Of a DNA stretch of 64,000 nucleotides, positions 51,844 through 63,100 are shown piece by piece. The DNA is taken from contig NZ_LMSP01000010.1 of NCBI RefSeq assembly GCF_001429545.1, forward strand, positions 40,414 through 104,413, in the 5' to 3' direction. The DNA comes from Paenibacillus sp. Soil787 (GTDB lineage Bacteria; Bacillota; Bacilli; Paenibacillales; NBRC-103111). The notes under the pieces were generated by a model. It made no database searches. It saw nothing but the letters and a program-made list of their open reading frames with translations, and had not been told where the DNA came from. The number at the start of each line of letters is the position of its first letter. Position 1 is the stretch's first letter. The position numbers and the translations under genes are program-made.

Positions 51844-52287
51844 ATGCCTATTCAACTAGATAATGCTCACGAGACTTCCCTCAAGTTGTTTGTTGTTCTT
51901 TCCAAGGCTTACAAAGCGATCACGGAACAAGCTGTACAGGATGCGAAACAATACGGGTTGTCACCTTCAGAATTTATGATTCTTGAAGTGTTATATGCGA
52001 AGGGGAAAATTCCTTTGCAGCAAATTGGAGAGAAAATATTAATAACAAGCGGCAGTATAACGTACAATATCGACAAGCTGGAGAAGAAAGATCTTTTGAG
52101 ACGCGTGCCTTCAAATGAAGACCGTCGGGTGATCTATGCTGAAATTACGGACGCTGGAAATGAATTGTTTAATCGGATCTTTCCCGAACATGCCGCTAAA
52201 ATCCATTCTTTAATGAAGACTGTTACGCAGGAGGAGCAGCAAGTGGCGATTGAACTGCTCAAGAAATTGGGGAAAGGAGTGCTGTAG
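51844..52287 (+). CDS. mhqR: MhqR-like MarR-family repressor
   Basis: Winged-helix repressor of 147 residues, close in pattern to Bacillus MhqR, which senses quinones and methylhydroquinone. Shared stretches are SLKLFVVLSKAYKAITEQ, PLQQIGEKILITSGSITYNI and DKLEKKDLLRRVPSNEDRRV, then ELLKKLGKG. The ATG at 51844 follows GGAGG; a GTG at 51835 is too close to the site. The promoter holds two matching boxes, so it represses itself and the pirin gene 50 bp downstream. The ligand is inferred from similarity. Confidence 0.87.
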   Translation: MPIQLDNAHETSLKLFVVLSKAYKAITEQAVQDAKQYGLSPSEFMILEVLYAKGKIPLQQIGEKILITSGSITYNIDKLEKKDLLRRVPSNEDRRVIYAEITDAGNELFNRIFPEHAAKIHSLMKTVTQEEQQVAIELLKKLGKGVL

Positions 52288-52337
52288 GGGTAGGCTGGCC
52301 GCATGAGATGAAATCTAAATTTAGGGGGCTGTTCAAT

Positions 52338-53114
52338 ATGCAAGCACGAGTGTACACACCTGCGATGCAGGGAATTGGTGAATTTGACGGCGGGAAAATC
52401 AAAGAGCAAAAACCGATTGGCTTTTCAGGCGAAGGATCGGTTATTAAGCGAGTGGGTCCCTTATTTTATTGGGCATGGGCCACTTCAAGCAGCGAAGCCA
52501 TGATCGGCCTGCATCCTCATCAAGGCTTTGAGATTATGACTTATGTGGTAGAAGGCAGTGCCTTTCACGGGGATACTCTGGGTACTGACAGCACAGTCGG
52601 AGCCGGCGGGGCGCAGGTCATGCAAACAGGCTCTGGCGTTAGTCATCAAGAGAAACTAAGTGCCAATGCGGAGCTTTTTCAAATATGGTTCGAGCCTGAG
52701 TTGACGGAAGCGATGCGGAGAGAGCCAACCTATCGACAGTATGAGCATGAAGAATTTCCACAAGAAAGCCACGAAGCAGGGTATAAAGTGAAAAGGGTAA
52801 TTGGTACAGATGCTCCCATACAGTTGGTTGCTGATATTAAAATGTGGGATGTTGAGGTAAATAGCGGTGCCCATTATCAACATAAGATTGATGCCGGCTA
52901 TACATTAACGGCTTTAGCCATACGCGGGCAGGGAACATGGGGAGAGTCAGGGACATCGAAGCAACCTGTACAGTTTCATCACAAAGATTTTATTCTTGCA
53001 GCTGCTGAGTCAGAGACAGAGGTAGCAATTACGAACACGGATGAAGAGCCAATGCGGCTGATCCTCATCCAGGTTCCAACAACGGTGCGTTATCCGCTCT
53101 ATCGTAAAAGATAA
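52338..53114 (+). CDS. Pirin-family protein (quercetinase-like cupin)
   Basis: Bicupin protein of 258 residues. The first cupin contains the metal ligands HPHQGFEIMTYVVEGSAFHG and the conserved VMQTGSGVSHQEK; the ending ILIQVPTTVRYPLYRKR is usual for the family. Bacterial pirins can open flavonoid or catechol-like rings as iron dioxygenases. The ATG at 52338 follows AGGGGG. With an MhqR-like regulator in front, a role in quinone or aromatic compound detoxification is likely (inference). A short AAGAC/GTCTT hairpin with T6 near 53177 may terminate the operon. Confidence 0.9.
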   Translation: MQARVYTPAMQGIGEFDGGKIKEQKPIGFSGEGSVIKRVGPLFYWAWATSSSEAMIGLHPHQGFEIMTYVVEGSAFHGDTLGTDSTVGAGGAQVMQTGSGVSHQEKLSANAELFQIWFEPELTEAMRREPTYRQYEHEEFPQESHEAGYKVKRVIGTDAPIQLVADIKMWDVEVNSGAHYQHKIDAGYTLTALAIRGQGTWGESGTSKQPVQFHHKDFILAAAESETEVAITNTDEEPMRLILIQVPTTVRYPLYRKR

Positions 53115-53133
53115 TTGTGGCTTTCACTTCCAA

Positions 53134-53152
53134 ATATCTTTAATTAAAGAAT
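53134..53152. promoter_or_regulatory. Third MhqR-like box downstream of pirin
   Basis: TATCTTTAATTAAAGAATA closely matches the two boxes in front of the marR gene. It lies 20 bp after the pirin stop codon, with no gene start nearby, so its purpose is unclear. Confidence 0.5.
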
Positions 53153-53324
53153 ATTGAATTAAAACTAATAAAGTTTAAGACATGACGTCTTTTTTGGAAA
53201 AAAGTTGTGCTCATTAGACTGCCGATAGCAAATTGACCGGCATTCTCCTCAGCTAACAGGGAAGATAGTTAAAAATTAATTGCGGGGAACCGTATCACAA
53301 ACAAGTAGGGCGAAATATGGGTCT

Positions 53325-53364
53325 TAACCGCTTGCGCTCTCGGGAGTCGCAAGCGGTTATTTTT
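53325..53364 (+). terminator. Hairpin between pirin and the TetR gene
   Basis: TAACCGCTTGCG and CGCAAGCGGTTA form a 12-bp perfect stem around an 11-base loop, followed by TTTTTG on the plus strand. It separates converging genes. Confidence 0.7.
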
Positions 53365-53366
53365 GA

Positions 53367-53975
53367 TTACCCGCGAAGACCGTCGCATAGGATCGACACG
53401 ACGCGGTCCGGAAAAGTCCCGCCGACCCCGGTTGCCAGCAAGATGCCGATAAGCAGGACTTTGATATCCTCAAAGCGAGCATCAGCCCGAACGGAGCCGC
53501 TTTGTTGGGCACGGATGAGAAGATTATCAATCCCTCGCCAAAAATCCCTCGCAACCTCCGAACGTCCAGCGTCTTTATTCAGACTGCCAACAAGGGCATC
53601 GGTGATCGCCTTGTTGGCAATCCCCTCGCGTATGATTCTTGCAAAATAATGAAAGAACGCTTCGCCCGGATCATCGTGGTAAAGCAATTGATTTGCTTCT
53701 TCGATAAGACGCGTCTTGTGGCTGACAATGACGGCCCAGAACAAATCTTCCTTGGTCGGGAAATGCCGATAGACGGTGCCCACGCCCAGACCGGCACGTC
53801 GGGCGATTTCATCCATCGAGACGGAGATGCCTTCGGTCGTAAAAACCCTATGGGCCACTTTAAGCAGCTTATCCCGATTTCTTTTGGCATCTTCACGCAA
53901 TGCCTTCTCGGGAGGCGTGAAAACGACGGAATCTGTAGTATCACCGTCTCCAGCTGAAATATTCTTTTTAGACAT
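53367..53975 (-). CDS. TetR-family repressor
   Basis: Repressor of 202 residues. The helix-turn-helix is ISVSMDEIARRAGLGVGTVY followed by RHFPTKEDLFWAVI, the common TetR signature; the rest is a helical ligand-binding domain ending LLATGVGGTFPDRVVSILCD. AGAGGTG precedes the ATG. It is divergent from an isochorismatase-fold gene, and the shared gap holds two inverted repeats that overlap and follow that gene's promoter, so it surely represses it. The ligand is unknown. Confidence 0.92.
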   Translation of the reverse strand: MSKKNISAGDGDTTDSVVFTPPEKALREDAKRNRDKLLKVAHRVFTTEGISVSMDEIARRAGLGVGTVYRHFPTKEDLFWAVIVSHKTRLIEEANQLLYHDDPGEAFFHYFARIIREGIANKAITDALVGSLNKDAGRSEVARDFWRGIDNLLIRAQQSGSVRADARFEDIKVLLIGILLATGVGGTFPDRVVSILCDGLRG

Positions 53976-54020
53976 TTTGGAATAACACCTCTTTATAAAT
54001 ATTACATCACTGGTGATTTA

Positions 54021-54078
54021 TTGACAAACGGAGAGTGTTCTCCGTATAATCATAAACGGAGTGAGTTCTCCGTTTATG
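54021..54078 (+). promoter_or_regulatory. Promoter with two TetR-type operators
   Basis: TTGACA (54021-54026) and TATAAT (54045-54050), 18-base spacer. The spacer holds ACGGAGAGTGTTCTCCGT (54028-54045), and a second inverted repeat, CATAAACGGAG with CTCCGTTTATG (54051-54078, six-base gap), follows. Both share the ACGGAG/CTCCGT half-site. Confidence 0.8.
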
Positions 54079-54139
54079 ACGGGGAGGTGATTCGCGATCG
54101 ATTCAAGTTGCAACTCGATGAAAAGGAGAATAACAACAC

Positions 54140-54715
54140 ATGCAAAATTCAACGAGCAAATGCGCGCTGTTGGTCATGGATATGCAAAACAGCGTCGTGT
54201 CGCGATTCGTAGGCAGCGAGAAGGCACTGCTTCCGTTTCAAAAGGCTATTGAAGCCGCACGCAGTCACACTATTCCCGTTATTTACGTACGTATCGCATT
54301 TCGAGCAGGTTATCCCGAGATTAGTTCTAGGAACAAAATGTTCGCGGGGATTGCCAATCGGGCCGGAATAGCGGCAGCTCCCGAAGCGACGATGCAAATT
54401 CATGAATCCGTGCAGCCTCGGCTGGACGAGCCGATTGTGACCAAGCTTCGAGTGAGCGCGTTCGCAGGAAGTGACCTTGAGGTGATCCTTCGGTCCCGCC
54501 AGATCGACACGCTCATTCTCAGCGGTATCGCCACAAGCGGGGTCGTTCTGTCGACTTTGCGGGAAGCAGCAGATAGAGACTTTGCCCTTACGGTGCTTTC
54601 CGACGCCTGTATCGACGCCGACCCCGAGGTTCATCGCATTCTAATCGAGAAGGTGTTCCCCCATCAGGCCGAGGTGGTACATGTCGACGCGTGGGTGGCT
54701 TCTTTATCCATCTAA
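54140..54715 (+). CDS. Isochorismatase-fold cysteine hydrolase family protein, cysteine lacking
   Basis: Protein of 191 residues with the isochorismatase/nicotinamidase fold. Asp of ALLVMDMQNSV and Lys of PIVTKLRVSAF are two of the catalytic triad, but the nucleophile position in GIATSGVVLSTLREAADRDF carries Gly-Val where cysteine is expected (TSGCV). The oxyanion cis-peptide region is otherwise conserved. Related proteins without cysteine occur in this family, so it may bind or isomerise a substrate by another route. AAAAGGAGAATAACAACAC precedes the ATG. Controlled by the divergent TetR protein through two operators. Confidence 0.88.
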   Translation: MQNSTSKCALLVMDMQNSVVSRFVGSEKALLPFQKAIEAARSHTIPVIYVRIAFRAGYPEISSRNKMFAGIANRAGIAAAPEATMQIHESVQPRLDEPIVTKLRVSAFAGSDLEVILRSRQIDTLILSGIATSGVVLSTLREAADRDFALTVLSDACIDADPEVHRILIEKVFPHQAEVVHVDAWVASLSI

Positions 54716-54888
54716 CTCACGATCGTGTTGCGCTCCAACTCACCACGGTTCCCAGCATCTCCGGCTCAAACAGAATGCAGATTTCGTTACTAAACAACTA
54801 AGTGAAGATGGCATTTACTTTGCTTTGACGAAATATGGAGTCATTTGATTATTGAAATATGTGCTGAATTAACGGAAAACTATAGTTC

Positions 54889-54918
54889 AGGAGCTGCATA
54901 GAAGCAGCTCCTTTTTTT
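54889..54918 (+). terminator. Intrinsic terminator
   Basis: AGGAGCTGC and GCAGCTCCT pair perfectly and are followed by TTTTTTT. It may serve the isochorismatase-type gene or a lost gene between them, since 54716-54880 contains only degraded coding-like sequence. Confidence 0.8.
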
Positions 54919-55056
54919 GATTTCATTGAACTAAACGGGCAGATTAGTGGAATACCGTGTTTAATAAATTTTGTAAAAAATTCCAATTATAATGGAAACT
55001 TATTGCTTGTTCGCTTCGTCTAATTCTTTAGAATTAAACGTTGGGAGTGATGAGTT

Positions 55057-55328
55057 TTGAAAAAGTTTGTATTAGGTCTAATTTGCGGAATTGATTTAAC
55101 CGCGACAACCGCTGTTATGCGTCGGACACAATTCAAGCATACTTGTTACCTGCCAAATTTGTATTTAATGGTGTGACCAAAGAAGTGGACAATAAGGAAT
55201 ATGTAGTGTTGAATCACCAAGATCATGCATATGTACCTATTCGTTTTGTAGCTGAAAATATTTGGTCAAAAGAAAAATGGAATATGGAGGGACAGACCCT
55301 TGAAGAGATATTGGGAAACCACGTGTAG
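55057..55328 (+). pseudogene. Stalk-domain (copper amine oxidase N-like) protein, frameshifted
   Basis: A TTG start with GGGAGTGATG upstream gives MKKFVLGLICGIDLTATTAV, a signal peptide. A one-base deletion near 55117 moves the frame, after which YASDTIQAYLLPAKFVFNGV, YVPIRFVAENIW follow, the pattern of stalk domains common in Paenibacillus. The similarity ends early at GNHV. The protein is both frameshifted and truncated. Confidence 0.65.
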
Positions 55329-55459
55329 GTGCGTTCATAGATGATAAACTCTTGTTCAAGTGCATCAGCAAAAAGGGAACTAAGTCTTTTGTTTGTTACG
55401 CTAAGCCGAGAGATGGTGAACGAGAACGGAAAAGAACGGTTAATAGAAAGGAGAAGTTT

Positions 55460-55876
55460 ATGAGAAAAAGATCAATGAACGTTATAGTAATAAGTCTCAC
55501 TGGTTTATTTTTATTTAGTTTGATTGGTTGCAGTATTACTGAAGAAAAAGTTTCATCGGATATAACCTTTGAGCAAACAATCGATGGAAAACTTAACAGT
55601 ATTACTAATCCAAAAGATTATACAGTAGCACTATCCTCTAATCCGTATGACTATATTAAAGGTGTAGATAGTAATAAGGATTACAAATACATTGTTTTGC
55701 AAGGAGAAAAGTCTTTAAATTATATGCTCACCAAATTTGCTAATCGTGATAAAAATGGATTAGAAGAATATATTATGGCAATCGCCTGTTCTGAAATACT
55801 AAAAGAGAATCCAGCTTCTAAAAAGTGGGCTACTGGTAGGGAATGGTATGATAACCATATTAGTGCGAGTAAGTAA
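55460..55876 (+). CDS. Small lipoprotein of unknown function
   Basis: Protein of 138 residues. The ATG at 55460 has AAAGGAGAAG seven bases upstream; an earlier frame from 55352 has none. The signal sequence ends in LFSLIGCSITEE, a lipobox, so Cys24 would be lipid-anchored outside the cell. The mature part is soluble and helical near the end (LNYMLTKFANRDKNGLEEYI). No family recognised; the AT-rich composition is like that of the stalk-domain remnant in front. Confidence 0.75.
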   Translation: MRKRSMNVIVISLTGLFLFSLIGCSITEEKVSSDITFEQTIDGKLNSITNPKDYTVALSSNPYDYIKGVDSNKDYKYIVLQGEKSLNYMLTKFANRDKNGLEEYIMAIACSEILKENPASKKWATGREWYDNHISASK

Positions 55877-55960
55877 TGTAACTCGTATTCTTTTTAAAAT
55901 TATGACACAACTGTTAAGGGAAAAGGGAAGTTATTTTAACCCTAAATGGAGGCTGATCGC

Positions 55961-56824
55961 ATGAGCTCACATCGCCGATTGGATACGAATGTGCCCGGTC
56001 CGCTGTTCGTCACGTCCGCCTGTATTGATTGCGATACGTGCCGCCAGCTCGCGCCGAGGATATTCACCGAAGCTAAAGGATTCTCCACCGTTGCCCAACA
56101 GCCTGAAACGGGACTCGAGCAGAAGCAGGCACTGCAAGCCATGCTCTCTTGTCCGACAGCGGCTATAGTAAGCGAGGAGAAGAGAGACATCGCCGAGGCG
56201 ATGGCCGACTTTCCGTTGCTGCTGGAGGATGGTGTCCATTATTGTGGATATACGTCGCCCAAATCGTTCGGCGGCAGCTCTTATTTTATCTTACGGCCGA
56301 AAGGCAATTGGCTTATCGATGCGCCGCGCTTCGTGCCGTCCTTGGCTCGAAGGTTCGAGGAAATGGGCGGCATCGATACAATCTTCCTCACGCACCGGGA
56401 CGATGTGGCGGATGCGAAGTTGTATGCAGAGCGGTTCGGCGCCAAGCGCATCATCCATGCGATCGAGAGGGAGGCGCAACCCGACGCGGAACATGTGATT
56501 GAGGGCTTCGAGGATGTACAGTGGGATAACGAGATGAAAATCGTCGTTGTTCCGGGCCACACACGTGGCTCGATGGTGCTGCTGTATCAGGAACGGTTTT
56601 TGTTCACGGGTGACCACTTAGCATGGGACCGGCACCGAGGGGCGCTGGAGGCGTTCGAGGATTATTGCTGGTATTCCTGGGAAGAGCAGGGGCTTTCTAT
56701 GGAACGGCTTGCTGCTGAAACTTTCGAATGGGTGCTTCCCGGCCACGGGGAACGGGTGAAGCAGCCGCCGGAGGACATGAAAAAGGCGATGCAACGGCTG
56801 GTCAACGAGATGCGGGGGCGATGA
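55961..56824 (+). CDS. Ferredoxin-MBL-fold fusion protein
   Basis: Protein of 287 residues. The ATG at 55961 follows GGAGG by eight bases. Residues 15-70 are a single-cluster ferredoxin-like domain with CIDCDTC (Cys21, Cys24, Cys27) and a fourth cysteine in LSCPTAAI. The rest is a metallo-beta-lactamase fold: FLTHRDDVADA replaces the usual HxHxDH, while VVPGHTRGSMVLL, FTGDHLAWD and VLPGHGE keep the other ligands. An electron-transfer role on an MBL scaffold is possible. Neighbouring sequence gives no further hint. Confidence 0.85.
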   Translation: MSSHRRLDTNVPGPLFVTSACIDCDTCRQLAPRIFTEAKGFSTVAQQPETGLEQKQALQAMLSCPTAAIVSEEKRDIAEAMADFPLLLEDGVHYCGYTSPKSFGGSSYFILRPKGNWLIDAPRFVPSLARRFEEMGGIDTIFLTHRDDVADAKLYAERFGAKRIIHAIEREAQPDAEHVIEGFEDVQWDNEMKIVVVPGHTRGSMVLLYQERFLFTGDHLAWDRHRGALEAFEDYCWYSWEEQGLSMERLAAETFEWVLPGHGERVKQPPEDMKKAMQRLVNEMRGR

Positions 56825-56966
56825 GCGGCATGAAGACGTTAGTTCATTCCAAGTATACTCTGTTGAGAGTTACAGAAATAAATGGATGAACGATGGAGCG
56901 ACGTCCAAATAGAGTTTTGATTAATATTGCTTTTGCTTCAGCAATTGAAATAGGAAGATTACTTAT

Positions 56967-57010
56967 GCATCCGCTCTCATTAAATATTGATGAGAAACGG
57001 ATGCTTTTTT
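56967..57010 (+). terminator. Intrinsic terminator
   Basis: GCATCCG-CTCTCAT and ATGAGAAA-CGGATGC pair over a nine-base loop, followed by TTTTTT. It ends the transcript of the ferredoxin-MBL gene. Confidence 0.75.
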
Positions 57011-57125
57011 GTAGGTAAGTAAATTTGGACATGATTACCATAATATTACACATTGCTCGTATGAAAGCGCATTCATATACTTGGAAGAGGAAGCTATTTC
57101 TATTTCAATTGGAGGAATGTCAAGG

Positions 57126-60100
57126 GTGATACGTTTATTTAGACGAAATTTGATGATTCTGCTGGCCATTCTGTTAGTACTGCCGTTTCAAACGACGGCC
57201 TATGCGAATGTTCCGTCAAGCGGACCGAGTGTTACAGACTCGTCAAACACTGCTAGCGGTTCGGTCGTTCGGATCAAAAACAAGTGGAAGGGCAATTATC
57301 TATACGAAGATTCGTCTGGTGTTGTCCGCTACGGTTATACGAGCGCAGCGGATCAATCAGCGAAATGGCTGCTGGAAGATGCACCAGATGGCACTGGTTT
57401 TAAACGAATCAAGAACATGCAGACGGGTCATTACATCACCGTTAACCATGTGACCAAGCGATCTGATGCTTTGACTGGCGATGCAATAGGCAGCAGTTCA
57501 GCTAATGGCCAATGGCTTATTCAGGATGCTAGCCGGGCTGGCTATGTGACGATTCGCAGCGTGAAGGATCTAACACAAAACCTGTTCATCCACGAGGAAG
57601 ACCAGCTTGGCTACGGTCAAGTGAGCTCCGATATCGGGGCTACCTGGGAAAGTCCACAGTGGCAATTAGAGACTGCCAGCGATGAGAGTCCTGTTCGAAT
57701 CGTCAATCAGTATCGCGCAGGACAATACTTGTACGAGGATAAAGACGGTCTTATCGAATTCGGCAAAGTGCCCATGGACGATACGAACTCACACTGGTTC
57801 ATTGAACAGGTGGCAGCTAACGGCGACGGGTCAACAACAGTGCGTTTAAAGAACCGGGCCACAGGTCACTACATTACACAAGGTACATTTTGGGATAAGA
57901 TCAAAAGTCTTCCGTTTACCGGTACAACTAAAAATGAATGGACCATGGCAGTAGGCATAGCCGATGGATGGGTAACCTTTACAAACGTATTCGCAAAAGG
58001 AACCGATCGGCTTCCAGGAGATACTGATGATATTGAAGCCGGAAGCAAGACCTATGTGCTGAACAGCCAATTCGATGATACGTTCGCCCGTTCCAACAAT
58101 TGGTCGATACCCACGCGAGATAATGCTCAGTGGAAAATCGAGATGGCGGCAGATGTAAAGCCTGTCCTTATCGCCAATTTCACTTCACAGCAGGTGAGTG
58201 ACAAATATTTGTATGAGGATCAAGACACGGTGAAATATGGGCCGATTCCATCTGGAACCGTGACAGGGAATGTGTATCAGTGGATTGTTGAAGATTATAA
58301 CGGCAAGAAACGAATTCGCAATCTCGGCACCGGCAACTATATCAGTATGGAAAATATTTCACAACCCGGTGATCCGCTGCAAAGCCTGCACCAGCCGAAT
58401 AGCTCTGGAGACGATCAGTGGCAGATCAGCAATTCATTGATGTACGACGATTATGTAACGGTGCAAAGCGCTGTATATGCGGGGACTTATATCCATGTAA
58501 CGAATGGTCTTGGTTTTGCCCAATCCAGCGTGGCAAATCCGAATACGGACGAGGTTCAATGGCTTTTTGAAGATCCATCGGTGGTAGCCGGCGTGAATCA
58601 GTACGTGCAAATCGTGAATACATGGACCTCTTTGGCCTTGTATGAAGATACCGACAGCAATGTGAAATATGGCAATGTGAAATCGGACAATCAACGCGGG
58701 CAATGGCTAATTGAGAAGTTCGCTGGTCGCAAACGGATCAAAAACCGTGCCACAGGCCATTACATCAATATTCAAAATCCTGTGGACGGACACTTGAAGG
58801 TGACAACTGTCGAAGATTCGTGGACCAGCGCGATTTGGGTTATTGAAACTACCGGAGATACGAAGCAAATCCATAGTGTAAATGATCCGAATCAGCAACC
58901 TAATCAACAGAAGTTCATCAATGTGCAAAATCTGAATAAATACGCGGAATATATTGAAATTCCTGCTGCATGGGGAAGCAAAAACTGGAGGTTTGTTCCG
59001 GTTTCGGACAGCACACTGCCGATGACGGCGCGTTTTAAGAACAAACAGACAGGCCAATACCTTTACGAAGACGCCGATCATAACATGAAATACGGAGATC
59101 TCCCGTCATCCGATCTTTCTTCTGTTTGGGTCGTCAGTGTCTCCCAAAATAACTCGATGCAAGTTTATCTCAAGAATGCGAAGAGCGGTTACGGCCTTGC
59201 TTTGGAAAATGTCGTACCTGACATTGAAAAGGACAATCCGCCAGAGAACCTGCTTTTGTACGAAACGATTTATGCTGCTTGGGCCAGCGCGAACTGGGTG
59301 CTTCTAGACTCCAATACACCTGGATATGTGATGTTGAAAAGCGGATGGAGCAACGCGCATTACATTTATGATGAAGCTGGAACCAATGGCGTCAAAGTCA
59401 GTAAAGTCAAAGCAAACGATGACAGTGCGTTATTCGCTGTAGAACCTGTACAAGTATCAGCAGCGCTGCCGACTGCGCCAGTTCGTATCAAAAATGCGGA
59501 TAACAGCCAGTATCTGTTCGAAAATAGCAGTGGCGCTATCCTTTATGGATCGCCAGATGCAGACAACGCCTATGCGTATTGGACCATCGAATCCGCGGGC
59601 GGCATTCAGCGCCTCAAAAATGCAGCTACCGGCGGTTATATGACAATGAACGATACGTATGCTTACATGCAGGACACGGCTGCATCCAGCGATAACCAAG
59701 CGTCGCAGTGGGTAATCGAGGACGTTACTGGAACAGGTAAATTCCGTATACGCAGCAATAATGGTTCTTTTAACGATGAATACCTGAATACGGTGAATGG
59801 AGCTGGTTATCCAGAACGAGGTCTTTATTTCCTGCAAGGAGATTCGGAAAAGAAGCTGGAATGGACCTTTGAGTCTGCAACGGGTACGCTTAAGACTCCA
59901 AATAACTCCGAAACTAGAAATGTAAAAACGACAACGCCGGTTATTGACGATACCAACTATGTTCGTATTGGTAATAAACAATCGGGTCAATATGTATATG
60001 AACAATCGGGATTAGTTTTACTTGGCAGTCAAAATGAATTGGAGGCAAGCAGCGAATGGCTGGTCCAGCAAGTGAATGGACATCAAGCACTGAAAAATCG

Positions 60101-63100
60101 CGCGACTGGGCACCTGCTTGAGTCTCTTGTAGACAATCAAGTGGCCAGCTCCAATAGTGATAGCGGTATGCGATCAGCGCAGTGGAATATCAATGACATG
60201 CTGGGCTATCAACAAATTGTCAATTCCATCACTGGACAGCGTCTATTTGCTCAAGATGGGGCCGTTAAGCAAGGAACAACTGCTCAATCGAAAGATTCAG
60301 CGCTTTGGTCTTTAGAACCTGTTCTTGGAGATGCCGTGTACGAACTGGAAAACGCATTCCTTAGCGGCGGCGTTCAGTCTGGCTCAAATCTAGCGGGTTA
60401 TTCCGGCAGCAGGTACGCAGATCATTTCGTGGCTGCAGGTGCAAGAGCGATTGTCGCTGTGAACGCGCAAGAAGCTAAAACGTATGCAGCGACAATTCAG
60501 TACGCGAATACATCGGCTGCCGATCAAACGTTAAGCTTACTTGTGAATGGCATCCAAACGCAGCAACTGACTTTTGCCAAAGGAAACGGCTGGCAAGCCG
60601 TTCAAGTGAATCTTCCGCTTCGCGCAGGATTCAACTCTGTATCCTTCGAATTCGCAACTGGGGATAGCGGCCATGTTGCAATTGATTCTTTGATCGTTCA
60701 TCAAGCAGTAAACAAAGCTTACAGAGGCGCTATTGAAAGCTATACAACTTATGAAGCCGAACAGGGAGAAACGAACGGCACGATCGTTGGTCCATCGCGC
60801 ACGTACCATGAGTTGGCTAATGAAGCATCAGGTAAGCAAGCAGTGAAGATGGATCAAGTCGGTCAGTTTGTGCAATTCCAGGCCGCACATAAAGCCAACT
60901 CACTCGTACTGCGTTACTCCATTCCTGACAATGCGGACGGAACCGGCATGAACGCGAAGATAGGACTTTATGTGAACGGTACGAAAGTTAAAGATCTGGA
61001 TTTGACTTCTAAATATGCTTGGGAATATGGCAACTATCCTTGGTCGAATGATCCAAAGCAGGGCAGCGCACACCGCTTCTTTGACGAGATTCATACACGG
61101 ATCAGCAATGTGGATGCGGGAGCAACGATCAAGTTGCAAGTGGATGCAAATAGCACCGCGTCTTCGTATTTCATTGATTTTGCAGAAATGGAGCAAGCTC
61201 CTGACACTACTTATACAATGCCAGCCGGATTCGTTTCAGTCACGGATTTTGGAGCGGTTCCGAACGATGGTCAGGACGATTCACAAGCATTCAAGGATGC
61301 TTTGGCAGCAGCTAGCTCGCAGCATAAGGGAGTTTGGTTCCCTGCGGGAGATTTTGAATTATCCAATGGCAGCGGATCGGATCTTGGGGTGAATGTCAGT
61401 CAGGAAACGATGCAGCATGTGTTTCTTCTTAACGATGTAACCATTCGCGGCGCTGGCATGTGGTACACGAATCTGAAAGGAGCTAAATTTTTCGGAAACG
61501 GAAATAACATTCGCGTGTATGACTTGGCTATTGACGGCGAGTTGAACATCCGTAATGACGACGCACATACGAATGGGTTTGAAGGCGCATTTGGAACAGG
61601 CTCCACGATCCAGAGCGTTTGGATTGAGCATACGAAAACGGGAATGTGGATTGCGCGTCCGAGAGGTGATTTTGGCGTCAGCAAGGATCAATACACAGAT
61701 GGTTTCTACGTCGGCGGTCTGCGAATCCGCAACTTGATGGCGGACGGTATGAACTTCAGCACGAACACGAAAAACAGTATGGTCGAAGAGACGAACGTCC
61801 GCTACGCCGGGGACGACGGTCTAGCCATGTGGTCGACTTTGAACGAAGGTTATCCAGGCGATAACACGGACAGAAATACGTTCCGCTTCGACACTGTCCA
61901 ACTGCCATGGCTGTCCAACAATATGGTTGTTTTCGGCGGTAAGGATAACAAGATGACAGATAACGTGCTCAAAGATACAATCGGTCTCGGCGGGGGAATC
62001 ACTGTCTCCACAAGGTTCAGTCCGGTTACGCCTCTTGATGGGACGACGCTTGTTCAGCGCAACACACTGGTTAGAACAGGAAGCCGGGATGCTGGCCTCA
62101 ATCTGAATTTTGGCGCAATCTGGGTTTATGCCGATGCGAAACCGATTGCCAGCCCTGTCCTAATTAGCGATAACATTGCGCTCGACAGTATGTACCAAGG
62201 CATTTCCATCCAAGGAACATCACCTGTAAACCAAGTTACATTTAAGAATAATGTGATCGATGGTGCAGGTACAACAGGTTTGGAAGTCGCAAATACCGTT
62301 GCAGGTTCTGCAAGCTTTGATAATGTAATTATCCGCAACGCCAAAATCCAAGATGTAGCTAATAATGCCGGTGCGGGTTTTGTCGTTAACGAAACAGGCA
62401 AAGGTTTTGCGAGCACGAAAGTCGAACCAAGCATACCCAGAGAAAATCCTACAAGTGGACCATCTGGCACGACAAGCAATAGCTCGGATGTGCCAATCGT
62501 TCAGATCACTGATCAGCAGATTGCGGATTTTATCAAAAACAATCAACCCGTGATCCGCATTCAAAGCGAATTAACAGGCAACGCAGCTGAGTTCCAACTG
62601 CCAGCATCGTCATTGGTGAAAGTCGTGACTGCGATGCCAGATGCGCAACTTATCATTCAACATTTGAATGCAAGCTTTGTACTTCCTGCCGATATTGGGA
62701 AATTGCTTACTGCGCAAGGCATAAGCGGTGTAGATCTTTCAAAAGCTACGCTGAAAGTGAGCATCGTGAAGCAGGATGGCGATCAAAGGAACAAGGTCGA
62801 AACGCAGGCTGCCCAGCTCGGCGGGAAACTGCTGGATTCACCAGTTAGCTTTGAGGTTACATTGATTGCTGGTGACCAGACCCTAGTACTTAATCATTTT
62901 GGTCACATCTATGTTACCAGAACGTTGACCGTTGACGGTGCCGTAGACGCCTCCTCGGCAACAGCTCTTGTCTATCATCCGGAAACTGGCGAGTTCCAAT
63001 ATGTTCCTGCTTTGTTCTCCATCGTGGATGGTAAAACTGTTGTAACGATCAAAAGCACGACGAATAGTATCTATACCGTCGTACTCCTTAACAAAACGTT

